This document shows positions 21,066-33,144 of a DNA stretch of 64,000 bases, piece after piece. Position 1 is the stretch's first letter, and each line of letters starts with the position of its first letter. The DNA lies in the NCBI GenBank assembly GCA_936440205.1, contig OW387136.1:52226232-52290231 (forward strand). Direction: 5' to 3'. A model generated the notes under the pieces. That model was not told the DNA's origin and made no database searches. It saw only the letters and a program-made list of their open reading frames with translations. The position numbers were made by a program, and so were the translations under genes. This stretch comes from Lepidonotus clava. Taxonomy: Eukaryota > Annelida > Polychaeta > Phyllodocida > Polynoidae.

Positions 21066-22654
21066 TCTTCACCCACTAGTAGTAACTCACCTACTATCAC
21101 CAACTTCCCCTGTGAGCTGCTCCCTGAGTGATCACCTTCGGTGAGCTTACCTCACCTGTTGGCCGTAAATCTCCCCCCACCCCACCCCGCACACACACAG
21201 CCACTCACCTTTATCAATGAGAGGGGGCGAGAGTCTGTGCATTAGAGCCATTTGTAAAGATGGCAGACACTATTAGTAATGGGAATTTATATAAGTCGTA
21301 CACTTTGTAAAGTAGAGAAATTTCTTCCTAAAATAGTAAAATGCAGCTTTATATATTGATACTTCTCCCCATAGGAACCAATGTTAAAGCCTGTCAGTCC
21401 AACTTACAATGTCCGAACCTATTTTGCCCTGAAATACAGCATTTTGATTGGCTGGCAAACCTGCAAATCTCTCAGTTGGTAAAGTTTTAAAAATCATAAT
21501 GTTTAATCAATACTTGGGGATATAGGTAAATCGGTAAATCGCAGGGGTCCGATTGCCTCAGCCTTGATATCAAAGTATGATTTCTAGGGTGTCCACAGGA
21601 CACTAAGAGAGTCCTGTCAGGGTGTCCTGAAACGCATGCAGTAGTCACAACGTAAACATGTTTCACAACTACACATTTCTTAGTTCTCATGAGGATGGAC
21701 CTATCATGGAGTTAGATATCTAATATGATGATATTTGGCGAAAATCAACAGAAAGAGTTTATTTGATTTACAAGGGGCTTTAGTCAAACTTTGGAATTAA
21801 AGTGCTAGTGGCACTTGTCTACTGATGAACTGTGATCTTCCTTTCACAAGACAATAAACCTCCAACCCCTCATCCCCACGCCACTACCCTTACCGTCCAA
21901 GAAAGGGAGGAAAAAAGATAGAGAAAAACATATCCTTCTCTGGAATACTTTCCCGGGACTCGCAACGTAAACTTGGAGACAGTCGAGCAGTTAGTGAGCG
22001 TCTGTGAGCAGGTGGTGTCAAGGACCTGTGAGGGACACAGGGCAGCTGGTGGACCGTGAAATACGCATTGTTACTATGACAAACCTTAAAGGGAGCCCAA
22101 ACCAATGAATTCAATGAAATTTTCCAAACTCAAATAATCATGGAAATCCATTCCTTGAGCCTATTTCTGGCCCATGTTAAAATCTAAACCATGAAAAATA
22201 GTAAAAAACCATTAAAAACACATTTTCCTTGCTCAAATCAATTAATGTGGATCCACAAAAGTAGGGTTTGTTTAGAAACAAATGCAGATACTACCATCTC
22301 TTGTGGCATTCTTCTTCAGTTTGAGTTAGTTTTCACAGCTAATACTTTACCACTACATATTTCTACACTTATCTGAGTTTTGAAAATTTTGTCAATTATA
22401 TTGGTTTTGGCTTCCTTTAATGGGAATAAAGGGTTCGAAATCCAAGAGACATGGATATTTCATAATTACATTATTCAATCTAGAATTCTGAAATCATAAG
22501 CTTTCCATCGATAAATGACATGTTGTAATTGTCTATGGAATACAGATCAATACAAGTAATATTAGGAATGATGAAACATTGAAGACCCTCAGGCAACACA
22601 TCATTTCCTGTCCAGTCGACAAGAGAGAAAATGGAAGTCGGCATATGCTTCTCT
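21066..22654. other. AT-rich non-coding stretch
   Basis: No gene, MITE or tandem array was recognised. Confidence 0.5.
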
Positions 22655-23060
22655 TTTTTCATAAGTTTTTCTTTTTTGGCAATTAAGAGTGAAAGAAAAA
22701 GTATTGCCAAAAATGGGAATTAAAATCTGAGTCAGAAGTATATCAAGTCAGACGGCAGACATGAAACATGTTTTTATTCAAGCTTGGCCTTATAGTCTAG
22801 AGTGGGTCAGTTGTAGCTCAGAGCCCATCACGACCACTCACTCCAGAGGGTTCATCATAGTGTGTAGATTGCTAAACATAGATGTAGTACACGTTATTTG
22901 TGTGTGTATACCTCAATCAGCTCTCATCTCAGATGTTTGCTGACCGTGAAGGAAATGGCGGTAGAATTGTGATGATTGTGTGATGAAGATAATGCGCGTA
23001 GGACCAGCAAAGTGAACATTACCCATTGTCTGATGCCCAGGACAAATAGAGGCACGATCA
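22655..23060. repeat. Direct repeat, copy 1 (empty site)
   Basis: It matches 23163-23700 through GTGGGTCAG…GCTCAGAGCCCATC…GGGTTCATCATAGTGTGT…ACACGTTATTTGTGTGTGTA…GAAATGGCGGTAGAATTG. At the position of the MITE in copy 2 it reads TTGTA without an insert. Confidence 0.85.
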
Positions 23061-23162
23061 GGGTGTATGTGTAGGATCGAGCGTAACGGGTCAAATAGGT
23101 GGTGGTGCTGGTGTGGTGAGGGAAGATTCTCTACAAATGAATTGTGCAGTCAGGATAACTTC

Positions 23163-23700
23163 TTTTTTCCATAACTGGTTTCTATCAATTGTGAAAAAAG
23201 GGAAACAAATCTGTCGGGAATTTTTAAACTGAATCAGATTCTGGACAGAAACAGGTTTTTATCTAAGGTTCGCCTAATAGTCCATAGTGGGTCAGCTATA
23301 CTGCAGTCGGGAGTTGCATGTTTCCTTCCCGCCATAGCTGTCAGGGGTCAAGCGCCCTATACCAGCCAATGAGGAGAGTCCTCTTGTACCACGTGACCCA
23401 ATATGGCTGCGCCCAGTGTGAAACTCCCGTGTGCGGTATAGCTCAGAGCCCATCTCAGCCACTCACTTCAGGGGTTCATCATAGTGTGTGGATTACTAAT
23501 CATAGATGTACAACACGTTATTTGTGTGTGTATACCTCAATCCGCTATCATCACAGATGTTTGCCAAGCGTGAAGGAAATGGCGGTAGAATTGTGATGAT
23601 TGTGTGATGAAGATAATACGCCTAGGACCAGTATGGTGAACATTCCCCATTATCTGTCGCCCAGGACAAATAAGGAGAGATCAGGGTGTATGTGTGGGTT
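23163..23700. repeat. Direct repeat, copy 2 (filled site)
   Basis: Same unit as 22655-23060, but carrying a 136-bp inverted-repeat insertion at 23301-23436. Confidence 0.85.
23301..23436. mobile_element. 136-bp MITE with TATA target duplication
   Basis: Inverted ends are CTGCAGTCGGGAGTTGCA and its partner CCGCACACGGGAGTTTCA. TATA flanks both sides (23297-23300 and 23437-23440), while the paralogous repeat has a single uninterrupted site. The insert carries CCAAT (23366-23370), CACGTG (23390-23395) and CCAAT (23398-23402). Confidence 0.8.
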
Positions 23701-24640
23701 TATTTGGCATCGGTTGGGAGTACTCAAATCGTGCTGTATAAATTAAGCAAAAGGCCCCACGGAAATGATGGCAATTTATCTAACAACTTGCAGTGAAGAA
23801 GGAACTATTAGTAACAATCTGTGAAAATATCTTACGGATTTTAATCAAAGATATGACATTCTCCATGGAACTGATCCAAACATCCTGGGTTCAGTTCCTG
23901 GCATAGTTCTGTATTCTCCCTACCACTGATTTTTCTCGAAAACCCCCTGGAAAACTTGGTCATTTAGCCATCTACATAGACAAAGTATTCGTCTCTGGAT
24001 GCTGGATATTGCCCTGTTTTGCCCAAAAGGGGAGGGACTTGCGGCGCATATCCAATGAATGGATTTTCAAACAACTCAGGAAATATCAAATGTATATGGA
24101 TACTAATTTAAGAAATAACGATGTCTAGTTTTTCACAATGTTAGTCAACAAATAGCGATATAGTTAATGAAAATATATAACCCAATATGCACCCTGTTTT
24201 AGGCTAACGTGAATGTAAAACTCAAGAAACTGTCCGTGTTTTGGAGAATTGGGGGTAGATTTCGTACACCTCGCAAAAGTGATCCACATCATGTCCGATT
24301 CTTGCGAGTTTAAAATCTTGATTAAGAGGCAATACTTGGAATACTGGATTCTTATGATATTGTACAACAGAAAAGAAATGCAGTTAAGTTGTAGCCTAAG
24401 TACTTGATTTAATTGTTGGCAATAAAATACCACTGATTTATAAAAGAAATACATGATTTGCGTTAAGACTTTTGTAGTAAATACATTCAACTTCTGATGA
24501 ACGCGTTTAAGGAATGATCTTGATAGAAGGATTTTCGTCTCGAACAAAACGAAACCTACACTGGGATCAGCAATCTCCTACATTCCGAGTCTAGTACAGG
24601 GGAGGCAGTGACGAGTTGAACTCTATGGTTCTACACACCA
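23701..24640. other. AT-rich non-coding stretch
   Basis: A 127-codon minus-strand open frame (24164-24547) is AT-rich and matches nothing known. No gene is called. Confidence 0.5.
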
Positions 24641-25075
24641 GCATGTGTTAGGTCCCTCTATAATTTACGGCGCGTGGGGTGAAGGGGTCACTGGGTACAT
24701 GCCCCCCCCCCCCCATTCCTCCCCCCCCCCCCCTCCTCAGTACCCACAAACAGCGGCTGTAACAGACATACAACATGTGGCCACACTCTCTCCACCCACT
24801 TGTCAATTGCAGATTTACACTAGCCCTGCCCCTCCCTTTTTTTCCGGAAAATTAGATTTTTCTTTTTAATTTAACTGTAAAATTCGCTTAAAACTTCTGT
24901 AGAGAGTACACTCCCACTTGTCTATGGCAGATTTACAGTGGGCCTGCCCCTCCCTATTTTCCTGAAAATTAGATTTTTTTGTAATATTCTAACTGTAACA
25001 TTCGCTTAAAACTTCTGTAGACAAATATTTTCCCAATAGCCCCCCCTTTCAAAAACATAAATCCATCACTGTCTG
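24641..25075. repeat. C tracts and a ~120-bp tandem duplication
   Basis: C13 runs lie at 24702-24714 and 24721-24733. Two copies of GCAGATTTACA…GCCCTGCCCCTCCCT…GAAAATTAGATTTTT…TTCGCTTAAAACTTCTGTAG follow (about 24808-25020). The right end (…TAAATCCATCACTG, 25071) is the inverse of the MITE terminus at 9334. Confidence 0.65.
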
Positions 25076-25231
25076 GATTCAGTCTTCAGGTCTAGTAGCG
25101 AGAGCAAGATTTGGTAAGCACTTTACAGTTATCATGATAAAAGTATTTGTCCTAAGAAAATAGCTAGAATTACCTCTAATGACTCAATGAAAAATGCCAA
25201 GTTGCATCTAACTGAAAAAGACTAAAACATC

Positions 25232-25580
25232 AAAAGATCTAGATGGCAAAGATAAACAGTTTGGTGGATTATGATTTTTCGTGGATGTCTCATATTGCAA
25301 AATTATGTACAGAGCACATATAAAAAAATTCACAGTATTTAAAGTGCTGAGACTCCAAATCGGATCTTAGGTTGGATCTCCAAATGAGATTCCCAGATGG
25401 GATCCAAAAGATCTAGATGGCAAAGATAAACAGTTTGGTGGATTTTGATTTTTCGCAGATGTCTCATATCTCAAAATTATGTACAGAGCACAAGTAAATA
25501 TATTCACAGTATTAAAAGTGCTGAGATTCCAAATCGGATCTTAGGTTGGATCTCCAAATGAGATTCCCAGATGGGGTCCA
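25232..25580. repeat. Tandem duplication, ~174-bp units
   Basis: Two near-identical copies: AAAAGATCTAGATGGCAAAG … CCAAATCGGATCTTAGG … GATTCCCAGATGGG. Confidence 0.9.
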
Positions 25581-26195
25581 AGTGGTGATGACCCTGAGTC
25601 TGTTACATGGGGCCCTATAATCACCCACTCCCACGCAGATCCACCCCGGGCCTTCCAGACACCCTTACTGCAGGCCCCTGCTCCACTGACCCAGTCTCCG
25701 ACCAGATCCCATATCATGCGCCTGGAGAATGTAGCTGCTGGCCCAGTCAGTGAGCTGCTCATCCCAATGGAGATGCTCAGATCCCCGATTGTCGCCCGTC
25801 CATGAGCTGCTCGATTCCACAATATTCTATTCTATTTCAAATTTATTAATCCACACTAATACATGATTTTCCTTTGAAGTGCTATTAAAGTATGTACAAT
25901 CACAGAAATTATAGCTACACTAAAATTTGTAAATCTAACACTTTTCTCAGCAAACGGTGATGACATTATGAAAATGGCAAAAGAGACAACACGTTAAAAC
26001 TGTTTGCACGGACGTTGGTAGGGGATTCCATTGTTGCCATGTTCATGACAAATCATGACAAATTATTAATCTTTGCTTGCTTAAGGATCGTTGGTACAAT
26101 ATAGTTACATATATTATTCCTGTGACCCATTAATTCACCCATAATATTCTGTGAGATGTCTTGAATGAAGTGGATGAATTAAATCTGCCACTATC
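25581..26195. other. Non-coding stretch
   Basis: No gene. GAGCTGCTC words near 25750-25815 resemble the array that follows. Confidence 0.45.
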
Positions 26196-26818
26196 GCCTA
26201 CCCATAACCTGATAAGGTCTCCATTATCACCTACCCATGAGCCACTAAAACCCCCCATTATCACCCATGGAAAAGCTGCTCAGATCCCCATTATCACCAG
26301 CAAGAGCTGCTCAGACCCCCATTATCACCCACAAGAGCTCCTCAGACCCCCATTATCACCCACAAGAGCTCTTCAGGTCCCCCATTATCACCCACAAGAG
26401 CTGCTCAGATCCGCCATTATCACCCACAAGAGCTTCTCAGATCCCCCATTATCACCCTTAAGAGCTGCTCAGATCCCCCATTATCACCCACATGAGCTGC
26501 TCAGATCCCCCATTACCACCCACAAGAACTGCTCAGATCCCCCATTATCAGCCACAAGAGCTGCTCAGATCCCCCATTACCACCCACAAGAGCTGCTCAG
26601 ATCCCCCATTACCACCCACAAGAGCTGTTCAGATCCCCCATTATCACCCACAAGAGCTGCCCAGATCCCCCATTAACACCCACAAGAGCTGCTCAGATCC
26701 CCCATTATCACCCACAAGAACTGCCCAGATCCCCCATTATCACCCGCAAGAGCTGCTCAGATCCCCCATTATCACCCACAAGAGCTGCTCAGATCCCCCA
26801 TTATCACCCACGTACTAG
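26196..26818. repeat. 32-bp satellite, about 19 units
   Basis: The unit is GAGCTGCTCAGATCCCCCAT followed by TATCACCCACAA, with scattered substitutions and a few length changes. Open frames through it are an effect of the repeat. Confidence 0.95.
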
Positions 26819-27285
26819 CTGCTAAGGTTTCCTGTCACGTTGCTCAGAGTTATAATGGGTATCAAATTAAACCTGTATCCCTCTCATCTTTTACCTATGT
26901 AGGATTCATACCCAAATGGCCAACTCATCCCAACTTCACAGTTTGTTGACAGGCTTTAAGCTATTGGGATGGTTTCAAGATTTACTTTCGACCTATAGGA
27001 TGCCACGCAGTGTCCATCGGTGACTTCTCAGAAAGGGGACTTTACAAATGCTACACTCCAATCCGCATGCGAGCTGCTAATATCACCCATTATCACCCAC
27101 ATACATGCTGTCCATTTTTCTCTGAATCTCATATATTGATTTATAGGATAATTGCCTCAAATTATTGTCGTTCATGCATTAATTAGTCATTGTTTTTTTT
27201 TCTTTCCAGGTAAGCCTGTTTCCACTCTTTGACCATAAGGTGGTTGCGATCAAGTGAGTAAAAAATATTTAAAATTTTGACATGG
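26819..27285. other. Non-coding stretch
   Basis: One stray array-like word lies near 27080. Nothing else was recognised. Confidence 0.45.
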
Positions 27286-27702
27286 TAGAACAAATGCTGA
27301 ACAATTCCTGAACACACGCTGAACAAATACTGAACACACTGAACAAATACTGAACACACTGAACAATTTCTGAACACACGCTGAACAAATACTGAACACA
27401 CTGAACAAATACTAAACACATGCCGATCAAATACTGAACACATGCTGAACAAATACTGAACACATGCCGAACAAAACTGAACACCTGCCGAACAAATACT
27501 GAACACATGTCGAACAAATACTGAACACACGCCGAACAAATACTGAACACACGCCTAACAAATACTTAACACACGCCGAACAAATACTGAACACATGCTT
27601 AACAAATACTGAACACGCGCTGAACGAATACTGAACATGTGCTGAATGAATACTGAACACACGCTGAACAAATACTGAACACACGCCGAACAAATATTGA
27701 AT
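27286..27702. repeat. 22-bp satellite with shorter variants
   Basis: The unit is GAACAAATACTGAACACACG plus C(C/T); some 15-16-bp units are mixed in on the left side. Minus-strand open frames rich in Cys, Ser, Val and Phe are by-products. Confidence 0.95.
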
Positions 27703-28190
27703 TAATGTAGTTGCCTGGCAGCAGATATGGGTGGGTAGGGAGCTGGGAGCCATGTTAATTTACCGTTTGCGATTCATGTTTTCATTAATATTCTAATGGT
27801 TCGTTGAGCAGAAAACTTATGAATATTTTTAGATCAAATCAATGGTATGAATAAATCCATACCGATAAGCGATGTTGATGTGGTGAAGCGGACTGACCTC
27901 AGTGCATTCCGATCATAACTACTAAGGGAAAATATTCAAAAGAATAACCAAATAGAAAAGTCAGAGACTTGAAATGATGAAATGGCTCCACGGATTAAAG
28001 CAGGTCAAATGAAAGTTCAAGGTTTTCCTGAGACAGAATTTAAGCTGGCTGATTACCGAGAAAGGATTCTTAAGCTGGTCGGTGATCAATTTCCTGTCGC
28101 ATAATCTCCACTTTTTAATCTTTAATTTTTTGGACACGCTTGGGATTTAAATCTAGTCGATCAGAATTAAAGCCGGTAGGCACAGCTGGA
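27703..28190. other. Non-coding stretch
   Basis: No gene or clear repeat. Confidence 0.45.
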
Positions 28191-28361
28191 TATAAGGGCC
28201 TTCCAATTAAGTATGTACGCACCAAGGGAGGGATTTGGGGTCTGAAATATTAGAAAATTTGCCTTTTTCCTGTACAAATTCCATGCATACTTCAGTCCAA
28301 CGGTGTAGGGGGGTCTGAAAGCTTTGAAAATGTGCGTACTCACTAAATGGAAGGCCGCTAT
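28191..28361. mobile_element. 171-bp MITE (family F)
   Basis: The ends ATAAGGGCCTTCCAATTAAG…GTACGCAC and GTGCGTACTCACT…GGAAGGCCGCTAT are inverted repeats of about 30 bases with a few mismatches. It directly abuts a family E element. Confidence 0.7.
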
Positions 28362-28588
28362 GGGCCCATACCCACTGAGCTGAATTGGAGTACACATTGG
28401 CCGATTTAATCCAACAGAATCAGCCGTTATCCAGCAAGATTAAGATCATCAATCAGTTGGAATATTGAAATATACATGTTTGATATGAATCAGTGCTAAA
28501 ATTGGCCTATTCTTCTGGTAGAATCAACTGATTTTAGCACTGATAAGTCGGCCATCTTAGTCAGAATTGCCTAATGGGTATGGCACTT
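28362..28588. mobile_element. Family E MITE, copy 1 (diverged)
   Basis: It starts GGGCCCATACCCACTGAG and ends ATTGCCTAATGGGTATGGCA. The interior GTTTGATATGAATCAGTGCTA is related to copy 2. Confidence 0.65.
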
Positions 28589-29165
28589 AAAGGCCTAGGG
28601 GAAAGACTGGAAAGTGGTAGAAAGAAATGCCAGAGACATTGGACTCCATCTCAACTCCAAGAACAGCCCGAGTGAGTGGTGAAGGCTGAGACGGTGCATT
28701 AAGGCGCTTACATGATTAATGGTAACCCCAAACCTGCTTCAGCCTAAATCACCCGGACGGGCGGCGAGATGTTCCGATGAGCAGATCCCGAGCAGTGTAG
28801 AGCGGGTTGGAACAGGATGGGTCTCAGCTAGGATGTGAGAGGCCGTTTTTTGAAACCTATCAAATTTAGCGATGTAAGCTTTCAGATTTGTTGTCTGAAT
28901 CCTGATTTTTCTATTTGTAGCTATTAAAGTGACCAAGTGGCCCAAGTCTGTCTTAAAAAATAAAAGTACTGACATTACTCTATAAAAAGGAGCGTGGGTG
29001 ATTTACTCTGTAGGCGGATGGTAATTGTAAAGAGTGTATCTATAAGTATAAGTAGCTTCAAATTTCAGCAGCTTTCAGGGCCAGAAATATAAGTCTGTTG
29101 TGTCCCTACTCCTTGTAAGGGTTTCCAGGCCCTAATACTAGTAATAGCAATAGTACTACAATGAG
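28589..29165. other. Non-coding stretch
   Basis: An open frame on the minus strand (28739-28975) follows an acceptor-like TTTTATTTTTTAAG but matches nothing known. Part of it (GATGAGCAGATCCCGAGCAG) recurs near 29401, which argues for repeat sequence. Confidence 0.4.
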
Positions 29166-29170
29166 GCTTA

Positions 29171-29390
29171 AGCCCTATACCCACTAGGTGATTATACTGG
29201 CGATGGGCGGCGGGAAACTGGGAGAATCGGCCGACTCTTATGATCCCCTGTTAGTATGATACATTCAAATGTACATGTTTGATCTGGATCGGTGGTAAAA
29301 TTGGCCGACTCTTATGGTAGAGTCGGCCGATTTTAGCACCAAGAATCGGCCGACTCTGGAAAAAATCGCCTAGTGGGTATGCATGGGGCT
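29171..29390. mobile_element. Family E MITE, copy 2, TTA target duplication
   Basis: TTA, then AGCCCTATACCCACTAGGTG … ATCGCCTAGTGGGTATGCAT GGGGCT, then TTA. The interior has several GAATCGGCCGACTCT words. A TTA duplication fits the PIF/Harbinger type (TWA). Confidence 0.8.
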
Positions 29391-29501
29391 TTAGACTGTA
29401 TGATGAGCACCTCCCGAGCAGCTCTTTCCATTGGATCAATACCGACCGATACTTCATAAAGACGCCCCATTACCTGGGGTAATCACATGTCGATATTGTC
29501 G

Positions 29502-29655
29502 TTAGCGCCCCCGGTGTTGGTCCAAGAAATCCTGGCACTCGCCCGGCGCCCCAAATGACAGTCGGACAAAGCGCGATTTCCCCTGGGGCTTTACGGAGAT
29601 CCCCACTATGGCCAACCCCTCATTATTGAGCCCTTGGGTCGCTATTCTGCCTGTT
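29502..29655 (-). other. Possible exon of an unknown protein
   Basis: A GC-richer island in AT-rich DNA. On the minus strand an acceptor-like CACATTAACAG is followed by an open frame of about 50 codons that reads like ordinary protein (GLAIVGISVKPQG, then RFVRLSFGAPGECQDFLDQ) and ends at a stop. No family was recognised, and no upstream exon or donor was found. It could be chance. Confidence 0.2.
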
Positions 29656-29699
29656 AATGTGAGGTGCTCATCAGAAGGCGTGGACTCACCACCCACTCA

Positions 29700-30937
29700 G
29701 CTACTCATTAAATGGACCTTAGCTTATTCCTCTTGTCATTCATTTCTCAGCGGTCCTCCCAAGCCCTAACTTATAGCTTTGCAGTCCTGCCCAATCAAAC
29801 CTATGCCAGTAAATGACAGACCCCACAATTGACATGCCAAGAAAAATTCGTACCAAAATCTTCACGATAATCCTGAAAGAATTCAATATTTTGACTATTA
29901 AAGAGAACTGAGGTTAACAAATTCTGTATATTTTGAGGTCAAAAACTGCAGTTGATACATACAGTATACTCCACTGCTAAGCACCTGGCATTCCATATAT
30001 ACAACTCTACCTTACATATATATGATTTCTTCCCCTATCCCTGGCCCCAACAGTCCCTTTACGGGCCCTTTACTTATTGACGTGTGGAATTATACAGAAT
30101 GCACCATCCACAGCTCTGAATAGTGAATAGTAGACCTGGGCCCCCACTCCTGGCCCAGTGCCCACTCCCCCAGGGGCCCGTCAATTCGCCGCCCATTGGT
30201 TACCTCCATTTGACCAGACTCCTCAGTCCACCATTCACTGGGGATGGGGTGGGTGTTGGCCTGGGAGGGGGGGAGGTGAAACTTCCTCTAGGGTTGTTAT
30301 TGAGAATTACAGAGATGCCATTTTTCCAACTTTTTCCGGATTTCCCAATTTTTGCCAGTACAGTATAAAAATGAAACTGACACTTCTCTCAAACTAAGTT
30401 GGCAATTTAGCTTTTCAAATGATTCTTTCGTCAATTCTAAGCTATTTAAACAATATATTTCCTAGTTTTCTAGCACTTGGCTATTTTCACCGTTTTAGTT
30501 TCAAAACTGAAAATCCGGAAATCTCCTTCCTACTTTTCCGGATTTTTGATCTCTCTTGAGTGGCATCCCTAGGGAAACTACCACAAATCAGACCGCGGAC
30601 GCTGTGGTTGTCAATATGATGTGGGTTCAAAAACAGAGAGGGGTCGCAAATGACCTGGGAGATCGAAGATACCATAATGAGGGCTGTTGTGTTTAGCGAG
30701 TCATATATTAGGGAGTAAGCATCCGCGATTAGCGATTATGATGATTTGTTTTATCATTTTTATGTAAAAGCTATTTTCATAGCTTGATCTCAAGGCAAAT
30801 TGTACAGCTGTAGTATAAACAATGTGCTGTACTTTGACCTCAAGCTCAAACCAGGAAGTAGTGTAAAGCTGTCATATCTGTCATACTGTCATACTGGAAG
30901 AACACTACAATTGTAAGTGAAGTTGATTGAATAATAA
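29700..30937. other. Non-coding stretch
   Basis: No gene was recognised. 30938-30957 is a short (AT)n run. Confidence 0.5.
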
Positions 30938-30957
30938 AATATATATATATATATATC

Positions 30958-32490
30958 ACAGAAGTTCAGCACCAGGTTGTAGTTTTGTTTTGGGTACCAA
31001 CCCTCAAAGAGTCAGTGCCCCCTCCCTCCCCCCTTCGGTACCGTGAAACTGGGCTGTTTTCGGGTGGTTAGCCCCCAGACCTGCAAGTCATGGTGTGATA
31101 GCGACATCTTGGCAGGAATCACTAACTCCGAGTTACCCTACTTCTGGGGACCAGTTCATACCACATAAAGTCGCCCTTACCATATATGGCACATTTCGGT
31201 TGGTTAGCTCCCAGAGCAGCCTGTCATAACGTGATAACGACATCTGGGCAGGAATCACTAATTCTGACCCTATTTCTGGGATCCAGTATAAAGTGACCGT
31301 TACCATATATGACACTTTAACTCTGCTCCTGGGAATCTAATCGCGGCTGTCTGTGCAGTGAGGAAATAACAACAAACTATCATATCCCAGAACCAGGGGC
31401 TGTAGTTTTGTTTTGGGTACCAACCCTCAAAGATCCAGTGCCCCCTCCCCCAATCAGTACCGTTAAACTGGGCTGTTTTCGGTCGGTTAGCCCCCAGACC
31501 AGCCCATCATGATGTGATAGCGACATCTTGGCAGGAATCACTAACTCCAAGTTACCCTACTTCTGGGAACCAGTTCGTACCACATAAATCAGCCATTTCC
31601 ATATATGACACATTTTGGTTGGTTAGCCCCCAGACCAGCCCGTCATGATTTTATAGCGACATCTTGGCAGGAATCAATAATTCCAAGTTACCCTACTTCT
31701 CGGAACCAGTTCGCACCACATAAATCAGCCATTTCCATATACGACACTTTACCTTTCCTCCTGGGAATCTTATCGTGGCTGCCTGTGCAGTGAGCGGGTA
31801 TGCCAGCCAATACACCACCTTACTTAAAGCTCGGATACATATACCAACTTGACCGTTGGGAGTCCTTCAGACCCGAAATTAAAGGTCTGTTGACTCAAGT
31901 AAGGAAATAGCAAAAAACTGTCATATCCCAGAACCAGGGGTTGTAGTTTTCAAAGATCTCTCCCCCCTCCCAATCCGGGGTACCGTGAAACTGGGCTGTT
32001 TTTCGGTTGGTTAGTGCCCAGACCAGCCCGTTGTGGCTTGATAGTGACATCTGGCAGAAATCAATAATTCTGAGTTACCCTACTTCTCAGAACCAGTTCG
32101 TACCACATAAAGTCGCCTTTACCATATATGACACTTTAACTCTGCTCCTAGGAATCTAATCGTGGCTGCCTGTGCAGTGAGCGGGTATGCTAGCCATTAC
32201 ACCACCACACTTAAGGCCCAGATACATATAGCAACTTGACTGTTGGGAGTCCTTCAGACCCAAAATGAAAGGGCTGCCAACTCAAGTAAGGAAATAACAA
32301 CAAACTGTCATATCCCAGAACCAGGGGCTGTAGTTTTGTTTTCAAAGATCTCTCGCCCACCCCCAACCCCCACCCCCACCCCTCATTTTAAGGGTACTAG
32401 GAAACTTAGTCTTTTTCATCTGGGCAGAAATCCATAAGTCTCAGTTATCCTCATTCTGGGAACCAGTTCGTACCACATGAAGATATTTAT
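30958..32490. repeat. Large tandem repeat, ~0.4-0.54-kb units, about 3.5 copies
   Basis: Units start near 30979, 31391, 31930 and 32327 with TGTAGTTTTGTTTT or similar. They contain GGTACCGTGAAACTGGGCTG, GGTTAGCCCCCAGACCAGCC, TAGCGACATCTTGGCAGGAA and ACCAGTTCGTACCACATAAA. The middle ~130 bp is itself duplicated in some units. Confidence 0.9.
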
Positions 32491-32929
32491 AACTAGTATA
32501 AGAATTGAATTTTTAAACCAACTTGAAAATATATATATATAAATAAAATGAAAATTAGTCAAAAAAGGTTTTCCATGCTGTTTAACCATAAATCATGCCA
32601 TAATAATTAATGAAAATTCCTATTCTTAAGCCTCATGGTTTGTTGACATATTTCCCAGAATGCACCATGATTTAGGATGGTCTGCAGGTTGAACTCAGGA
32701 AATCTGCTATCTGTGGTAGGGTGAATTGGAGAGTGAAATTGGAGTGTGGACCCTGGTGGTCGCCCGCCCCATAACACCTAGCAGTAAGGGTGTGGTATCG
32801 ACTTGGTGGTTATAAGGCTAGACCGGTCCACTATTCCGCCAAGTCGACACCTTCCACACCATTACCCTTCCACCAGGAGTTATACCCTGGGTTATACGGT
32901 GCCCTGAACGCGGGAGTTATGAGTACAGT
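32491..32929. other. Non-coding stretch
   Basis: No gene recognised. Confidence 0.45.
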
Positions 32930-32934
32930 AGTGG

Positions 32935-33144
32935 ACGTAAGTTTGAAAATCCAGGGGCCATTCGGGCCCCTAGCTTTCCAAATCTAGGGGCCCTCATCTA
33001 AATCTAGGGCCCTCACATATACTAGTCTTTCTTATCCAGGATTTTCTAGGGGCCAGTCGGGCCCCTGGCCCAGAAAATCTAGGGGCCCGACCTGCTTTTT
33101 AAGGGCATTATTCCCCTGGGCCCCTGGTTATGTCCACCCCTGGA
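32935..33144. mobile_element. MITE rich in AGGGGCC words
   Basis: Ends CAGTAGTGGACGTAA and TTATGTCCACCCCTG are inverted repeats with few mismatches, flanked by GAGTA on both sides. The interior repeats AAATCTAGGGGCCC-like words several times. Confidence 0.7.

Noticed and set aside
26161-26818. Repetitive open frames rich in Ser, Pro, Ile and His
   Set aside because: Products of the 32-bp satellite; overlapping frames read similar words.
27183-27753. Cys/Val/Phe-rich open frames on the minus strand
   Set aside because: Products of the 22-bp array; three overlapping frames give near-identical peptides.
28739-28975. Minus-strand exon candidate after an acceptor-like sequence
   Set aside because: No family match, and part of it recurs near 29401, suggesting dispersed repeat sequence.
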